From: Paraspadella gotoi
Lineage: Eukaryota; Chaetognatha
NCBI GenBank assembly: GCA_051294375.1
Contig: CM119265.1
Location: forward strand, 23,776,669 to 23,840,668
Direction of reading: 5' to 3'
Length of the DNA stretch: 64,000 nt
Shown one piece after another: positions 1-11,218 of the stretch. The position numbers were made by a program, and so were the translations under genes. The notes beneath the pieces were generated by a model that was not told the origin of the DNA, did no database searches, and saw only the letters and a program-made list of their open reading frames with translations. Position 1 is the first letter of the stretch. Every line of letters starts with the position of its first letter.

Positions 1-3000
1 AAATTAAATCTGCCCCTACATCCAAATGATAAGGTCAAAACATGGTCCACAATCACATCAGGGAATGTTGATGACGATTTGCTCCCAAGCTATGAAATTT
101 ATGAAGACGACATACTTGCAGATATAAGGAACGCCAATCAGCATAATACTAAAATATCCACAACCCAAGTTAAAAAAATAGAAAAGGATTATTCTTCTCT
201 AAGCGGAAACTTTCAAGTGAGAAGTATTATTGATGAAAATATTCTTTCTGCTTCTGATGAAATGGAAGAAGGTGAATTGTATTCTGACAGTGAAGGAATA
301 ACTGAATATGATAATGTTGGCATTTTTAAATGTCAAAAAAGGAAAAAAAGTACAGAAGGTAAAGAAACTATAAAAAAGTCAAGCAATCTAAGAAGATTAC
401 CAAGAGGTCGTAAAACCATTCAATTGGATTCGGACTTGAGCCAAAACAAAGATAATGAAGAATGCGGCTTAAGGTTTTCAAATTTTCTTGAAAGTAAACC
501 TTCGGATGAACCCATGGATTTTATCGAAAATGAATCACATGAGAACAAAACGGGTAAATTTAAATTAAAGGATATAAGGAAATTTTCACCTTCTAATAAT
601 TGGGATGAGGCAATATGTAGCCGTGATTCAAGGCCTAAAAGCAGCAGTAATGAAAACGATAATTTTGAAAAAGATAATATTTTTACAAAAAAATTACTTA
701 TTTTAAATGAGAAACTTAAACGAAAAGCAAAAGAATCTGAGACTTTGGCACCGAATATTAAAAAAGCTAGGAAAGTGACTCTTTGTAACAATTCGGGTAA
801 AATGGTAAGTCCCGTAAAGGAGTGCCGTAAAACAAAATCGAAAAATGTCAGATATGAACAAAAAAAATCTCAAGCATTGATGAAAACTCACCATTCCCCA
901 TTGCAAACACAAAACAAAATAATTCCATACAGCGTTTGGAAGAAAGGAACAGTTGTAGCGAAAGATAATTTTATGGTTACAATAAAACCAAAAAAAGAAT
1001 ATGGTAAAAAAGAAATTCAGACAGAAATAAATAAATATTGCTTAAGCCCTAAAACTGGTGATTCCGTTGATTATCAAACACATAAAGGTATTATAATTGC
1101 TGTGACTGTAACGGAATACAAAACTAGAAGTATTAATGAATACAATCAGTATCTCTTAAATTCTATTGAAGTTTCTGAAAATCCAGAAGAATTTGAAAAC
1201 TACCTTGAAAAAACATTACCTAACAAGCAACTGTGGATCGAGTTATCATCCATGAAATTAAAAATATGTGATCTGGAAGAGTATTTTTCAAATTTGATCA
1301 TTCTTTTTCAAGCAATATTTAAAAATATCGTATGTTCTTTTATTAGTCTTATTACAAGTTTATTTTCAGAAATCCTCATTTGTCAAAATTTTCAAGAAAA
1401 TATACAAATGGTATTTGATAATGTTTTAGAGTTTAAAAGGATGTATAATGGTAAAACTTTACCTTTGTTAATTAAAGATTTTATCTTACTTTTTTTGGCT
1501 AAAATTCCACAGTTTGCTGGGATTCTTGAACCTATTATCGCATCTATTTCAAATAAAGAGCTAACTTCACCCTTTTTCTTTAAAATATTTCAACTAACAG
1601 TGAATGGAAATCATCTTAAGCCATGGTCTCTTAAGAATTTCGAATCTCTTCCTCCTTTTTTGACCACGAAAGAGTTATTAGGCAATTCTATGATTAAAGA
1701 TCATTTGCTCAGACCTGTTCAGTTGGTATACCCTAATATAGAGAGTTATATGGATACTTATTTCCGACTGATGAGGGTAGAAACTTTTGATCTTATGCTT
1801 AATGGACTACATGAACTTCAGCGATATAAACTCCCTAATGATATAAATATATTTTTTTCATCTGAACTAATTGGATATTCCTGGTCTACTAATGATTTGG
1901 AGTTAGAATTTAAAGTTAATTCAAATCATAAAAAATTTAATTGTCGATATGGCAGCCTTGTTGGCCTTTTTTTTAGTAGTTTCAAGGAAGAACCAATTTG
2001 GGGTCAAACTGTTCACTCCAAAGACAATAATTTATCCATAATTATTGAAAAAAGTCTCAGTGAAATGGTTGACATTATTGATGTTCTTTTAAGTAAAAAA
2101 GTTCATATAGTAGAAGTACAATGCAACTATTCCACATACAAACCAGTTTTAAGCTCATTTAAAGATTCCATACTAGAAAATTTACCCTTAAAAAATGAAA
2201 TAGTTCATGCAGATTATTTGGAAAGCGATCCTTTTTCTAAAGTACCAGAATATTTCAATAATATTAGTAACACTGTGGAAACTCTTTTGAAAAATTTTAT
2301 TTTTCGAAATAAGAAAGAAATTTTGCTTTATTGCTTCACTCATAAACTAGCAATTGTTCATGGTCCACCCGGTTGTGGAAAAACATCTCTAGCGGTGGAT
2401 ATTGTAAAAATTTTGGTTAAGTTGAAAAGAATATTTGAAGATCCGCCAGAGAAATTCAATATTGATGAGACTTCTTTTTCAAGCATTGAAAATTCAGAAA
2501 ATGAAGAAGCCAATTCAACATTAGAGATTCAAGATAATTCCATCGATGCATTCTCTCAGCAACCCGACCAAATTGCTCCAGAAATTAATTTATCAGAGAA
2601 TCCAGAACCAGATAATGAAAAAATTTTGCTAAACAAAATTTCAGAATTAAAAGAGGAAATTAAATCTTTTATAAAAAACGAGTCAAAAGAACAGGTATCT
2701 GGTTTAGAAACATTAAAAGATAAGCAAAATATAGAAAAACAAGACAGTAAGTCTGAAAATAATCTTATTCCATTTCCAATTCTCGTGTTATCTTATAAGA
2801 ATATGATCTTGGATGAGTTTTTAGGTCGGATGGTGAAATTATATGGAACCAATAAGGTTATCAGAATAGGCAATCGCTCAAAAAATGATGAGGTGAAGGT
2901 ATGCGCAATTACTGAACGTTTGGATAAAAATAAAAGTATTATTATGTTAAAAATTAAAATAAATAAATACTCGCGTGATGTTAGAGATATTTCAGACTCC

Positions 3001-5106
3001 ATGAAGAAAACTTCAATATGTAATCTTTTTTTAAATTACTTAACTGATGAACAGGTAATCAGTTTTGTTCAAATTTTTGCAGACCAAAATGTGGATATTC
3101 CTGTTTATAATTTGAAAGAGATATTTACTAGAAATGAAGATGAATTTGAAAATTATTTGTCCCAAGCACTCACTCATTGGTTTATACCAGCAAAAGATTA
3201 TTTTCAAAAATTGCATAAAAAATCAAAATCAGATGAAACTTTTATCGCTCAGTTTACATCTTTACTAGCAACAGACAAATGTACTCGTGAACATGATGAT
3301 GAAGAAACCGATTACCTCTTTGAGACTAAAGTTAAAAAAAACAGCAGAGCATTTACTCAAGATTACTTCTCTGAAAATCAATACAGTTTTCATTTCAATA
3401 ATAATAATAATGAAGAAAATGATAAATTGAGCTTTTTAGTTGAATGGAAAGACTTAGTCTTTTACGATGATGATTCTCTTGATCATTCTTTATTACTGGA
3501 TAACCCTTGGAAACTTTCTTATATTTCAAAATGTATTCTACTTCAAGTATTATTCAAAAAGTGGTACGAGGAAAACAAACAAAGATTAACAGAAACTCTG
3601 TCAACACTATCAGAGTTAATATTGGAAAAAAAAGAAAGAGAAATAAGAGAAAGTGTGAAAATTTGTAGAAAATCACTAGTTGTGGGAATGACAATTACAG
3701 GAGCATGTATGAAACGAGATATATTGCAAAGATTAAAACCAAAAATTGTCATAGTTGAAGAAGCTTGTGAAATTCTAGAACCTGCACTTATTTCTGTCCT
3801 CAATCCTGCTCTGGAACATTTAATTCTTATTGGCGATCATGAGCAGTTAAAGCCAAGTCTGAATAATTATATTTTGAAAAAAAATTATAATTTTGACATA
3901 TCTATGATGGAAAGGCTGATAAAAGCGGGTAATATTGAATATACACAACTAAATGTTCAAAACCGAATGAGACCAGAGCTTTCCAAATTATTAAAAGATA
4001 TTTACCCTTTTTTATTAGATAATAATCAGTTGACAGTTAGAAACAAAAATGTTCCTTTTATCAAAAACTGTGTTTCTTTCTGGGATCATGAATTTCCCGA
4101 ATCCAAAAACGGCAGTTATTCTAATGAGGAAGAAGCAAATATGGTTGTTAGTTTATCAAAATTTTTAGTAGAGTATGGCTGTGACAGAGATTCTATCACA
4201 ATTCTTACTCCATATTCAGGTCAAAAGTCTCTTATCAACGAAAAGAAACCACCAGTCTCAGTGCATACAATTGACGCCTTTCAAGGAAATGAAAACAGTC
4301 ACATTATAGTTTCTCTTGTTAGATCGAACAAAAAGGGTTTAATTGGTTTTCTAAAAGAGAGAAATCGACGATGTGTTGCTCAGTCACGTGCCAAATGTAC
4401 TTTAATATTTGTCGGAAACTCTAAAACTTTTACAAAAAATTATAACTGTTGGAGAAATTTATTAATGCAAGTCAAACCATTAAGATTTCTACAAATATTT
4501 TGCCCATTGCATGGCACAATGCTGAAAGGTGTACACAAAATTGGAAACAATAGTTTAGAAAAAAATATAAGTAAAAAATTTTGTTCTGAAGTTTGCTCTG
4601 AGACATTAGAATGTGGTCATAAATGTGAACGCTCCTGCCATTTCCATGATAAAAACCATGGAATTTGCGAACAAACTTGCCTTCAACTCAAAGACTGTAA
4701 GAAACATAAATGTCAACTAAAATGCAATAAATCTCATTGGAATCATCAGCACAATTATTGCTCAATTGTTTGCAGACAAAGGATGGATTGTGGAAATCAT
4801 TTGTGTGAAGAAATATGCTCTAACGAACATAACCATAACTCATGTAAAAAATATATACACTTTAAATTCCAAGATTGCCATCATAGCCAATTACGAGTAT
4901 GCAGTGAATCGGAAGAAAACCAGAAATGCAAAACATGCAACTTAAATAAGCTTGAGACTATTGAATGCGCCGTTTGTTTGGATAAAAAAGTATCCATCAA
5001 CTTTAGTCCTTGCGGTCATTTTGCCTGTGAAGATTGCGCTCAGCATCTGCCTAATTGTCATATTTGTCGAAAGATCATCGAAAGAAAAACAAAAATTTTT
5101 TTATAG
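1..5106 (+). CDS. ZNFX1: ZNFX1-like NFX1-type zinc finger helicase, 5' partial
   Basis: The frame is open from base 1 to the TAG at 5104-5106, about 1,700 codons without an intron, so the true start lies outside the window. The first ~1.1 kb codes a charged, low-complexity region. A helical middle section follows. The superfamily-1 helicase core has Walker A GPPGCGKTS at 2362-2388, a Walker B region IVEEACE near 3748-3774, NRMRPE at 3961-3978, HTIDAFQGNE near 4264-4293 and AQSRAK near 4378. An acidic, lysine-rich insert lies between Walker A and the next motifs (about 2440-2760). Cys/His repeats of NFX1 type run from about 4584 to 4900. A RING-like C-terminus has CAVC..CGHFAC..C..CHIC (about 4966-5080). 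ZNFX1 relatives are RNA helicases acting in antiviral sensing and small-RNA inheritance; the role here is inferred. Lack of introns over 5 kb contrasts with most genes nearby. Confidence 0.92.
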   Translation, partial: KLNLPLHPNDKVKTWSTITSGNVDDDLLPSYEIYEDDILADIRNANQHNTKISTTQVKKIEKDYSSLSGNFQVRSIIDENILSASDEMEEGELYSDSEGITEYDNVGIFKCQKRKKSTEGKETIKKSSNLRRLPRGRKTIQLDSDLSQNKDNEECGLRFSNFLESKPSDEPMDFIENESHENKTGKFKLKDIRKFSPSNNWDEAICSRDSRPKSSSNENDNFEKDNIFTKKLLILNEKLKRKAKESETLAPNIKKARKVTLCNNSGKMVSPVKECRKTKSKNVRYEQKKSQALMKTHHSPLQTQNKIIPYSVWKKGTVVAKDNFMVTIKPKKEYGKKEIQTEINKYCLSPKTGDSVDYQTHKGIIIAVTVTEYKTRSINEYNQYLLNSIEVSENPEEFENYLEKTLPNKQLWIELSSMKLKICDLEEYFSNLIILFQAIFKNIVCSFISLITSLFSEILICQNFQENIQMVFDNVLEFKRMYNGKTLPLLIKDFILLFLAKIPQFAGILEPIIASISNKELTSPFFFKIFQLTVNGNHLKPWSLKNFESLPPFLTTKELLGNSMIKDHLLRPVQLVYPNIESYMDTYFRLMRVETFDLMLNGLHELQRYKLPNDINIFFSSELIGYSWSTNDLELEFKVNSNHKKFNCRYGSLVGLFFSSFKEEPIWGQTVHSKDNNLSIIIEKSLSEMVDIIDVLLSKKVHIVEVQCNYSTYKPVLSSFKDSILENLPLKNEIVHADYLESDPFSKVPEYFNNISNTVETLLKNFIFRNKKEILLYCFTHKLAIVHGPPGCGKTSLAVDIVKILVKLKRIFEDPPEKFNIDETSFSSIENSENEEANSTLEIQDNSIDAFSQQPDQIAPEINLSENPEPDNEKILLNKISELKEEIKSFIKNESKEQVSGLETLKDKQNIEKQDSKSENNLIPFPILVLSYKNMILDEFLGRMVKLYGTNKVIRIGNRSKNDEVKVCAITERLDKNKSIIMLKIKINKYSRDVRDISDSMKKTSICNLFLNYLTDEQVISFVQIFADQNVDIPVYNLKEIFTRNEDEFENYLSQALTHWFIPAKDYFQKLHKKSKSDETFIAQFTSLLATDKCTREHDDEETDYLFETKVKKNSRAFTQDYFSENQYSFHFNNNNNEENDKLSFLVEWKDLVFYDDDSLDHSLLLDNPWKLSYISKCILLQVLFKKWYEENKQRLTETLSTLSELILEKKEREIRESVKICRKSLVVGMTITGACMKRDILQRLKPKIVIVEEACEILEPALISVLNPALEHLILIGDHEQLKPSLNNYILKKNYNFDISMMERLIKAGNIEYTQLNVQNRMRPELSKLLKDIYPFLLDNNQLTVRNKNVPFIKNCVSFWDHEFPESKNGSYSNEEEANMVVSLSKFLVEYGCDRDSITILTPYSGQKSLINEKKPPVSVHTIDAFQGNENSHIIVSLVRSNKKGLIGFLKERNRRCVAQSRAKCTLIFVGNSKTFTKNYNCWRNLLMQVKPLRFLQIFCPLHGTMLKGVHKIGNNSLEKNISKKFCSEVCSETLECGHKCERSCHFHDKNHGICEQTCLQLKDCKKHKCQLKCNKSHWNHQHNYCSIVCRQRMDCGNHLCEEICSNEHNHNSCKKYIHFKFQDCHHSQLRVCSESEENQKCKTCNLNKLETIECAVCLDKKVSINFSPCGHFACEDCAQHLPNCHICRKIIERKTKIFL

Positions 5107-5130
5107 TAAGTCTATTAATTATTCACCTAC

Positions 5131-5693
5131 TAAAGAGTAGAAAAAATTCTAAATTTAACTTTAATTAAAATTCTAAAAGTGAGGAACGAACAACATTATA
5201 CTAACGAACATTTATGTATAAACAAATTTCATAATTAATATTACAATTTACGCAGTAGGCCATATTTAATTATTTATACTAGTACTAATCCAATAATTGT
5301 TAAAATTTCAAAATAGTTTTTTGTAAGATTTGAATTCGTCATGAAAAGTTGATATAAAGAAATATAACTCTTTTTTAAAAATTCTTTCATTAAGTTGATC
5401 AAATATAATTTAATTTTTAACCCACTTAATGAAAGAATTTTTAAAAATGATTTATATTTTCTTTTATCAACTTTTGACGAGGAATTCAAATCTGCAATAA
5501 AAATTAAGAAAAGCCTCTTTTGAAATTTTTCGATTTTATAAGGATAGTACTATATATAAATATAGCCTCCTGCAAAAATTGAAGAACCTAAAATTAATTT
5601 TTTTTCTTCAAATTAATGTTCACTGATGGTATGTCGTTCAGAATTGACATTTAGAATTTTCGTATGTAACTTTCACTATACTCTAATGGACAT
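5131..5693. repeat. Fold-back MITE, copy A
   Basis: A palindromic AT-rich element directly downstream of the helicase gene. The arm around 5326-5400 (TTGAATTCGTCATGAAAAG onward) is the reverse complement of the arm around 5420-5490 (ending CAACTTTTGACGAGGAATTC). Outer sequence matches copy C at 39701-40291 almost throughout. Terminal repeats are degraded here and I see no target duplication. It has no coding capacity. Confidence 0.75.
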
Positions 5694-6213
5694 ATATATG
5701 CCTATTATTATGCCTATTGTTCAGAATGTTTATTGTAAAGTTACTTTTAACTTACTTCATTTTAAGAAAAAATTTTCCCCTTTATCATTATTTATGCTAA
5801 ATGCAATGCTAAACATGTACGTTTCCTTATTCATTAATGTTTCTCAATTTGTTCCAAGCGGATTTAAAGCTTTTTTTTATTTTTGTAGTTTTTCTTATTA
5901 ATAAAGTACATCACATGTGGCATTTAAAAATTTGTATATTTACCTGCTGTAAAATAATTACTTTATCTGCATTCCAGTGAGCAATGAGCACTACGCATCA
6001 ACAGTATGTAGTTTTATTAGATTGATCGTTTTGATCTTGCTCCATCGCTTTGGCAAACCAGGATCGCAAGATTAGGCTCGTGTTTATATTTGTACAATAT
6101 TTGTACATAGTCATAGGAATTGAGCGATGGCAAGGTCGTATCAGGATCGAGACAAAATAGTACAATCAAAAGTTGCACCATCTGCAGAAGTAGCAGCCTC
6201 CAGAACAGTCCCG

Positions 6214-6664
6214 AGGCTTATGTGTAGCAAAGATATTAAAATCAAGTAGAATCAAAATTTGAATAGTAGATCATGAACAGGTAAGTATCTGTGAACATTT
6301 TTAAATAAAATAAAATTTTTTTTTATTTTTCAGTTTAGGCATTAGCTCATATTTATACATAGTACTCGGCATTAAAATTTTAAAATTGTTTTTTCTTATT
6401 TTTGTAAGCAGATTCGAATTCCTCACAAAAAGTTAATAAAAGAAAATATAACTCTTTAGAAACTTATTTCATTAAGTGGGTCAAAATCCTAAAAACTGTT
6501 ATAGTTAATTTAATTTTAGTCAAAATAATAAAGTTTTTTCATTTTTAGCTAACTTAATGAAAACATTTTTGATTAAGACTTATATTTTCTTTTATCAACT
6601 TTTTATGAAGAATTCGAATTTGCTTTCAAAACTAATTTTCAAACTTACTTTCACTACGCCTTAC
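6214..6664. repeat. Fold-back MITE, copy B
   Basis: Same family as copies A, C and D. It has the paired motifs GATTCGAATTCCTCAC (about 6412) and its inverted partner GAAGAATTCGAATTTGC (about 6607), plus the terminal motif CACTACGCCTTA at the right end. Its left end (GTAGCAAAGATATTAAAAT) matches the right end of copy D in reverse, so the two copies lie in opposite orientation. Confidence 0.7.
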
Positions 6665-7654
6665 TGTTCAATGTTCAATTGTTCATAGCTTGTACGTCAG
6701 ATGACCATTGTGTTACTGTGTTAATAAAAGAATAGCCAGTTCCAATGCGGAGTCACGCACGTCATTATAATTTATAAACGAACAAAGTGCTCGTTGACCT
6801 TAAGCTTGAGGTTAAATTCAGAATATTCGAAAGAAAGAATAATTACCAATTTTCACTAATAACGAAAACGTTCTTCACCGGTTACACATAATTATTTTTG
6901 TTTTTCACTTAACAATTTTTATTTCTTTTATTGCAGAAGATTTTCGATCGATTCTAAATTCAATGTCCGGCGAATTCCATTCAATTCCTTCATCTTCGTA
7001 TTACGCGGCAAAAAGTCTCGACTCCTCAATATTACGTCGGTCAAACAAACGAATTTCGACTTGATACAAATTTGGTTTGGTTGACCGGAGCTCTTTCTAG
7101 CGTATCCACACGAGGACGTAAAAAGCGTCTCACGTAAAAAATAAAAAAAATAAAAAAAACTGAGGACGAAATCACGAAATCTTTTCTCGACTATAAATAG
7201 AAATTCTTTTCGCGGCGGCGTCGTCATCCAAAGGCCGCAAAGTCTCGGCTTTTAACCCCATCGGTTGGGACATAAGTTATTAATTCTTGGGTAAGTTTTT
7301 TTCTTCGGGCTTTGCTTTAGTTTAGACTTCTTAATTTTATACGTGAAAGTTTATCTTTAAAATAATTTATTATACTTTATATACTAAGTTACTAACCGAA
7401 TCAAGATTAAATTTCGTAGTAATTTCAACTTACGTAATCATTGACATTTAGAAAAAAGAGTTCTATCGAAAGAGATTATTTCATTATCAAACAATCCATT
7501 TAGCCATTTGCTATCATCGTAGAAATGTTCTCGAGTGCGCGGGTCTTACTGAGTGCAAGAGCAAGACCAGTTCTCATTCGCTTTAGGCGAAAACCTCAGG
7601 TGGTTGAACCTCAAATCGATGGTAGATAAGAGGATGGTTCGAACGAATTGAGTA

Positions 7655-7658
<4 letters not shown>

Positions 7659-7720
<62 letters not shown>
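7659..7720. repeat. (CT)n microsatellite
   Basis: About 62 bp of CT dinucleotides with one interruption (TTT). The long SR or RE runs in translated frames across it are artefacts of this repeat. Confidence 0.95.
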
Positions 7721-8589
7721 ATCAGACGCAAAATCAAACGTCCTATTCTTTTTCATTTCGAACCAAAACACAAAAACACAGTTTTCCGATCGTAAATATG
7801 TAAAAATTATTGAAATGGGATTCTTGCGGATTAAATCCTGGCTGAATCGGTAAGGATGAAGCATCCGCCCGTACGGGCAAATGGGACAATTGATAAACTG
7901 TAACACGACAACTGTACGACCGAATCATCAATTGGACAAAACGATTTCTGACGAACTGTACTGAAAATAATTTAAATAAATTAAATAAATTACATTAACT
8001 AAATCTTGGCGTGAACTTGTTTCACTCACACCCTTTCGACTAATGATTATACGATGTCTTCCTTAATGTCCGTGATTGTTCATTTGTTCCCTATTTCATC
8101 TCAGTTCGTACTAATCTTACCACGCATTCCTGTTGAAACTGATATACTTTTGTTGTCCTCACCTACCTGCTCACGCCCTCCCTTACCCCGCGTCCCGTCC
8201 CTCGCTTTGACTAGGGATTATTTTTTCCAGCGGTGGCGGAGGTGTCGTTGTCTTCTTTCTTTTCCCGGAAAACTTTGGCTTCATAGGAAAGAAAAATGGC
8301 GTCGATGAAACCGGGACGAAAAATGGGGCAGCGAACGCGGCAAAGGGTGAGCCACCAACGGTCTCACGTGAGCGGGCGACCAAAGTGCACTATTTTTGTT
8401 TAATTTTTCAAGTGATCTATAAAGTTATTGCGAATGACCGATAATTTAAACTTCAAGTGCAATCGAAGCCTCTATCGATGTTCACTTGTTTCACTCGATT
8501 CACTTTTGTTCGTTTTCACCCCATCAGCCCGCAGACGGCGTCGCGGGAAGGAAGTCGACGATTTTGACATTTTGTTGATGAGCGGGTGA

Positions 8590-8642
8590 ATCTCAACTCG
8601 ATAGAGATGATCTCAACTCGATAGAGATGATCTCAACTTGGA
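8590..8642. repeat. 20-bp tandem repeat
   Basis: The unit TCTCAACTCGATAGAGATGA occurs about 2.5 times in a row, the last copy diverged. Confidence 0.8.
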
Positions 8643-8770
8643 TGATCGCGTTCGTGAAGTCGTCATCTCTAAATCATGATTTTTTTTCGTTTCCCCGCTA
8701 AATCAAAAAAAAAGGAAAAAAATCTTTCCTCAAATCGTTTTCCTCATCATCACAAACACCATCTTCGTCG

Positions 8771-8807
<37 letters not shown>
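8771..8807. repeat. (ATC)n microsatellite
   Basis: About twelve ATC triplets in a row within non-coding DNA. Confidence 0.95.
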
Positions 8808-10524
8808 TCGGTCGCCTATCGTGACTTCGCTTCTTTATTCAGGCGCTCGTACGAAAGAAGTCTTCAGGAGTGGACCTCTTTCGGCCGAACGAAATAAACA
8901 AAGCTCAAGTCATACTTCATTTTAGTAATTTAAATTACCCTTGACTGTCTCGTCTATCAAAACTTTTTTTATCCACCTAAATAACTCTGGTATTAATCCC
9001 AGGTTATATGCTTCGAACTTGAACTCCATTCACAATACCTTCATTTTTAACGAGGTTGTTATCTACTTCCCATCTTAATTAAACATAATCCCCCAAATTA
9101 AAAAAACTACCACCAGCGAAAACCCACACAAAGTCCACCCATTCGAAAATCCTTACATTTAAAATTTTCTCGCATGCGAAATTGAACACATTTCGCAAAA
9201 ACAACAACATAATTTCCTTTTTAAAAAAACGCCAATTTCACTCCGAGGTTTCGAGTTTCGACCACCCCTTGGCTCAACATTTGGCCTAATTTTGGCCAAA
9301 ACATTTGGCCGACACTCGACGAGATTTTTCAGTCTCAAATTCGATCCTTAAATTTGTTTCACATCTTTTTTTTTCGTAAACAGTTTTCGTCTTCGTAATT
9401 TCAATTTCGAATTGAATTCGAGTCTTCATTAATTTTGTTCCTCGTGCGAGATCACACACCCCCCTTTTACAAATTTATCCCGTCCCGATAAACGTTCTCG
9501 ATTTAATCGTTTCTTCGTTTCTGTTTTAAGAATAAAACTCAAAATATACGAGTCACGGAACGATAACAAAGACGTGATCGAATCTTTAATGTTTCTTTCA
9601 TTCGAAAACCGAAACGACTTTTTTTTCCCCCTCTCTTTTTGCTAATTCTTCCCCAGAGAACCCGTCAGGATCGTCGGAGATTAGCAGACGGTTAAAAACG
9701 CGTAACGACTTCAATTTAGCTCGTTTCAACAGCAAGCGACGATCGACGGGGTAAAAATAGATGGGGATGTAGATAAATCGTGGGCCGCGGTGTCCCTGAC
9801 GACCTCGAATGCGTCGGCGACGACATCGAAGCGAATCGACGACGATCAAGTATCGGCGATCAAATTCGAAAAACGATTTTTCGACGATCGAAAAATCCCG
9901 CATCGGGGGCTTGAGGGGGGGAGGTACGGGCGACTGGGGGATCGGATGTTGGGGGAAGATCGGAACGGGGGGGGGGAGAAAGTGGGACAAGGGTAATCAG
10001 GGGTGGGGGGTTGGGTTGGATCGATCGGAAGGATACGGATGTAGAAATCGCAAAGAGGCGAAACGGGATCCTGGATGTTTTATTGTTGTTTTTCTGCCGG
10101 AGAAAATCTTAGCTCTTTTTTTTTTCTTCTTCTTTTATTTCGAAATTTGATGAAAAAAAAAAATTCTCATTTGGATTTTAGGATAGATTTTTTGAGTCTC
10201 GGAACTCCGACGATCAACGACCACAAAATCGAATTTAAAAAAAAAACAGTTTTTTTTTCTCCGAGGAGAAACCGAAAGCCCTAAAGGGGCTTTGACGACT
10301 TGAGGTCAAAAAATGCCCTTGAAAATGAAAGGGTCGCTTGTCAATTTGGCCGCCGAATGAGGTTGGAAAAACGGACTAAAATTCGAGAACAACGATTACG
10401 ATTACAAATTTATGGCCAATTTTTTAATTTGGAGAGTAGCTAAGGTAAGCGTGTGGAATTTTGTTGCCCAAATAAATCATCGTCGTCAAAAAAGAAAATT
10501 TTAAAAGTAACAAAGACCCATTTA

Positions 10525-10769
10525 TGGTAACGGGGAGACGTGTGATGCCCGGGGTGTGTGGCATCTCTCAAAAGCTGGCGCTCAGGGCTTTGGACCTGCG
10601 TTGTCCACCCCATGTCACTGGCGTGTTTATGCCGACACCATAACACTTTAACCACCGTGACCGTGAGGGGATTTATCTCGGAACTCACGATTGGTGAACG
10701 AGTACTTAGCTGTCCAAGCCAATGGGTTTCACGAAGCTATACGGGAGGTAAATTTAGGTTTCGCCACAC
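10525..10769 (-). mobile_element. tRNA-derived SINE-like repeat, copy 1
   Basis: This ~245-bp block matches 29200-29426 along its length: GGGGAGAC..GTGTGATGCC, TGGCGCTCAGGGCTTTGGACCT, CACCCCATGTCAC and AGCTATACGGGAGG are shared. In the better copy the minus strand reads CCGGGTTCAATACCC, a good RNA polymerase III B box, so a tRNA origin transcribed on the minus strand is likely. I see no poly-A tail or clear target duplication. Confidence 0.65.
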
Positions 10770-10891
10770 TTTCCTCAATTTCTTTATCATACTTGTCTCT
10801 CACTCTAGGGTCAACGACCCGACGCCATATCGGAGGATCATCCCTAAGTTTCTTTGTAGCCATTGAAAGGATCGAAGGTCATTGCAATTGC

Positions 10892-10987
10892 ATGGATGCC
10901 AACGGACTCCTTCTGGGTTCTCTCGTCTTTGCCATTTTCGCCGCAGTTTTTCTCCTCTTGACTTCCGTCTGGTTTCTACTCCGTTGA
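10892..10987 (+). CDS. Candidate single-pass membrane micropeptide (31 aa)
   Basis: The ATG at 10892 opens 31 codons ending in TGA at 10985-10987. The peptide starts MDANG, has one uninterrupted hydrophobic stretch of about 22 residues rich in L, V, F and A, and ends SVWFLLR. Its size and layout resemble animal membrane micropeptides such as those of the sarcolamban type, but I recognise no specific family and the similarity is only architectural. The frame is also open upstream to about 10691 through a SINE, so the ATG choice is the shortest reasonable one. A chance hydrophobic frame is a real alternative. Confidence 0.35.
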   Translation: MDANGLLLGSLVFAIFAAVFLLLTSVWFLLR

Positions 10988-11218
10988 GCGATTACTGACC
11001 GGAGGAGAAAGGATTGCCAAAAAGAAATCTTTTGAATTTTCGCGCCAAAAACTGCAAAAAAATATTGTCCTTACAGCGAAAGGCAACAATTTGAAGCGAA
11101 CTCGCTTTAGTGCGTACATTGTCAAAGATAATCGAACCTTAGTTTAAGAAAAACATAATAATTTTCAAGCCAAGTTTCAAATAAACTGAAGGCGATTTTC
11201 GAAAAATAACCATTGGTC

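Larger units (their letters stand above)
6665..10524. other. Gene-poor stretch with low-complexity DNA
   Basis: No protein family is recognisable here. It holds simple repeats, a G-rich run (about 9905-10010) and several open frames that look like chance products of low complexity. A short ATG exon at 8296-8344 (begins MASMKPGRK) ends in a GTGAGC donor and could be a remote alternative first exon of the coiled-coil gene at 11219. Another ATG-led frame of 33 codons starts at 6962, just after a possible acceptor, but nothing supports it further. Confidence 0.4.

Noticed and set aside
7546-7906. Minus-strand frames with long RE-repeat proteins
   Set aside because: They are translations of the (CT)n microsatellite with no start context or family match.
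9598-10150. Overlapping frames on both strands in a G-rich segment, up to 130 codons
   Set aside because: Low complexity, no family resemblance, no convincing splice sites; frames on both strands are equally open, as expected of GC-rich DNA.
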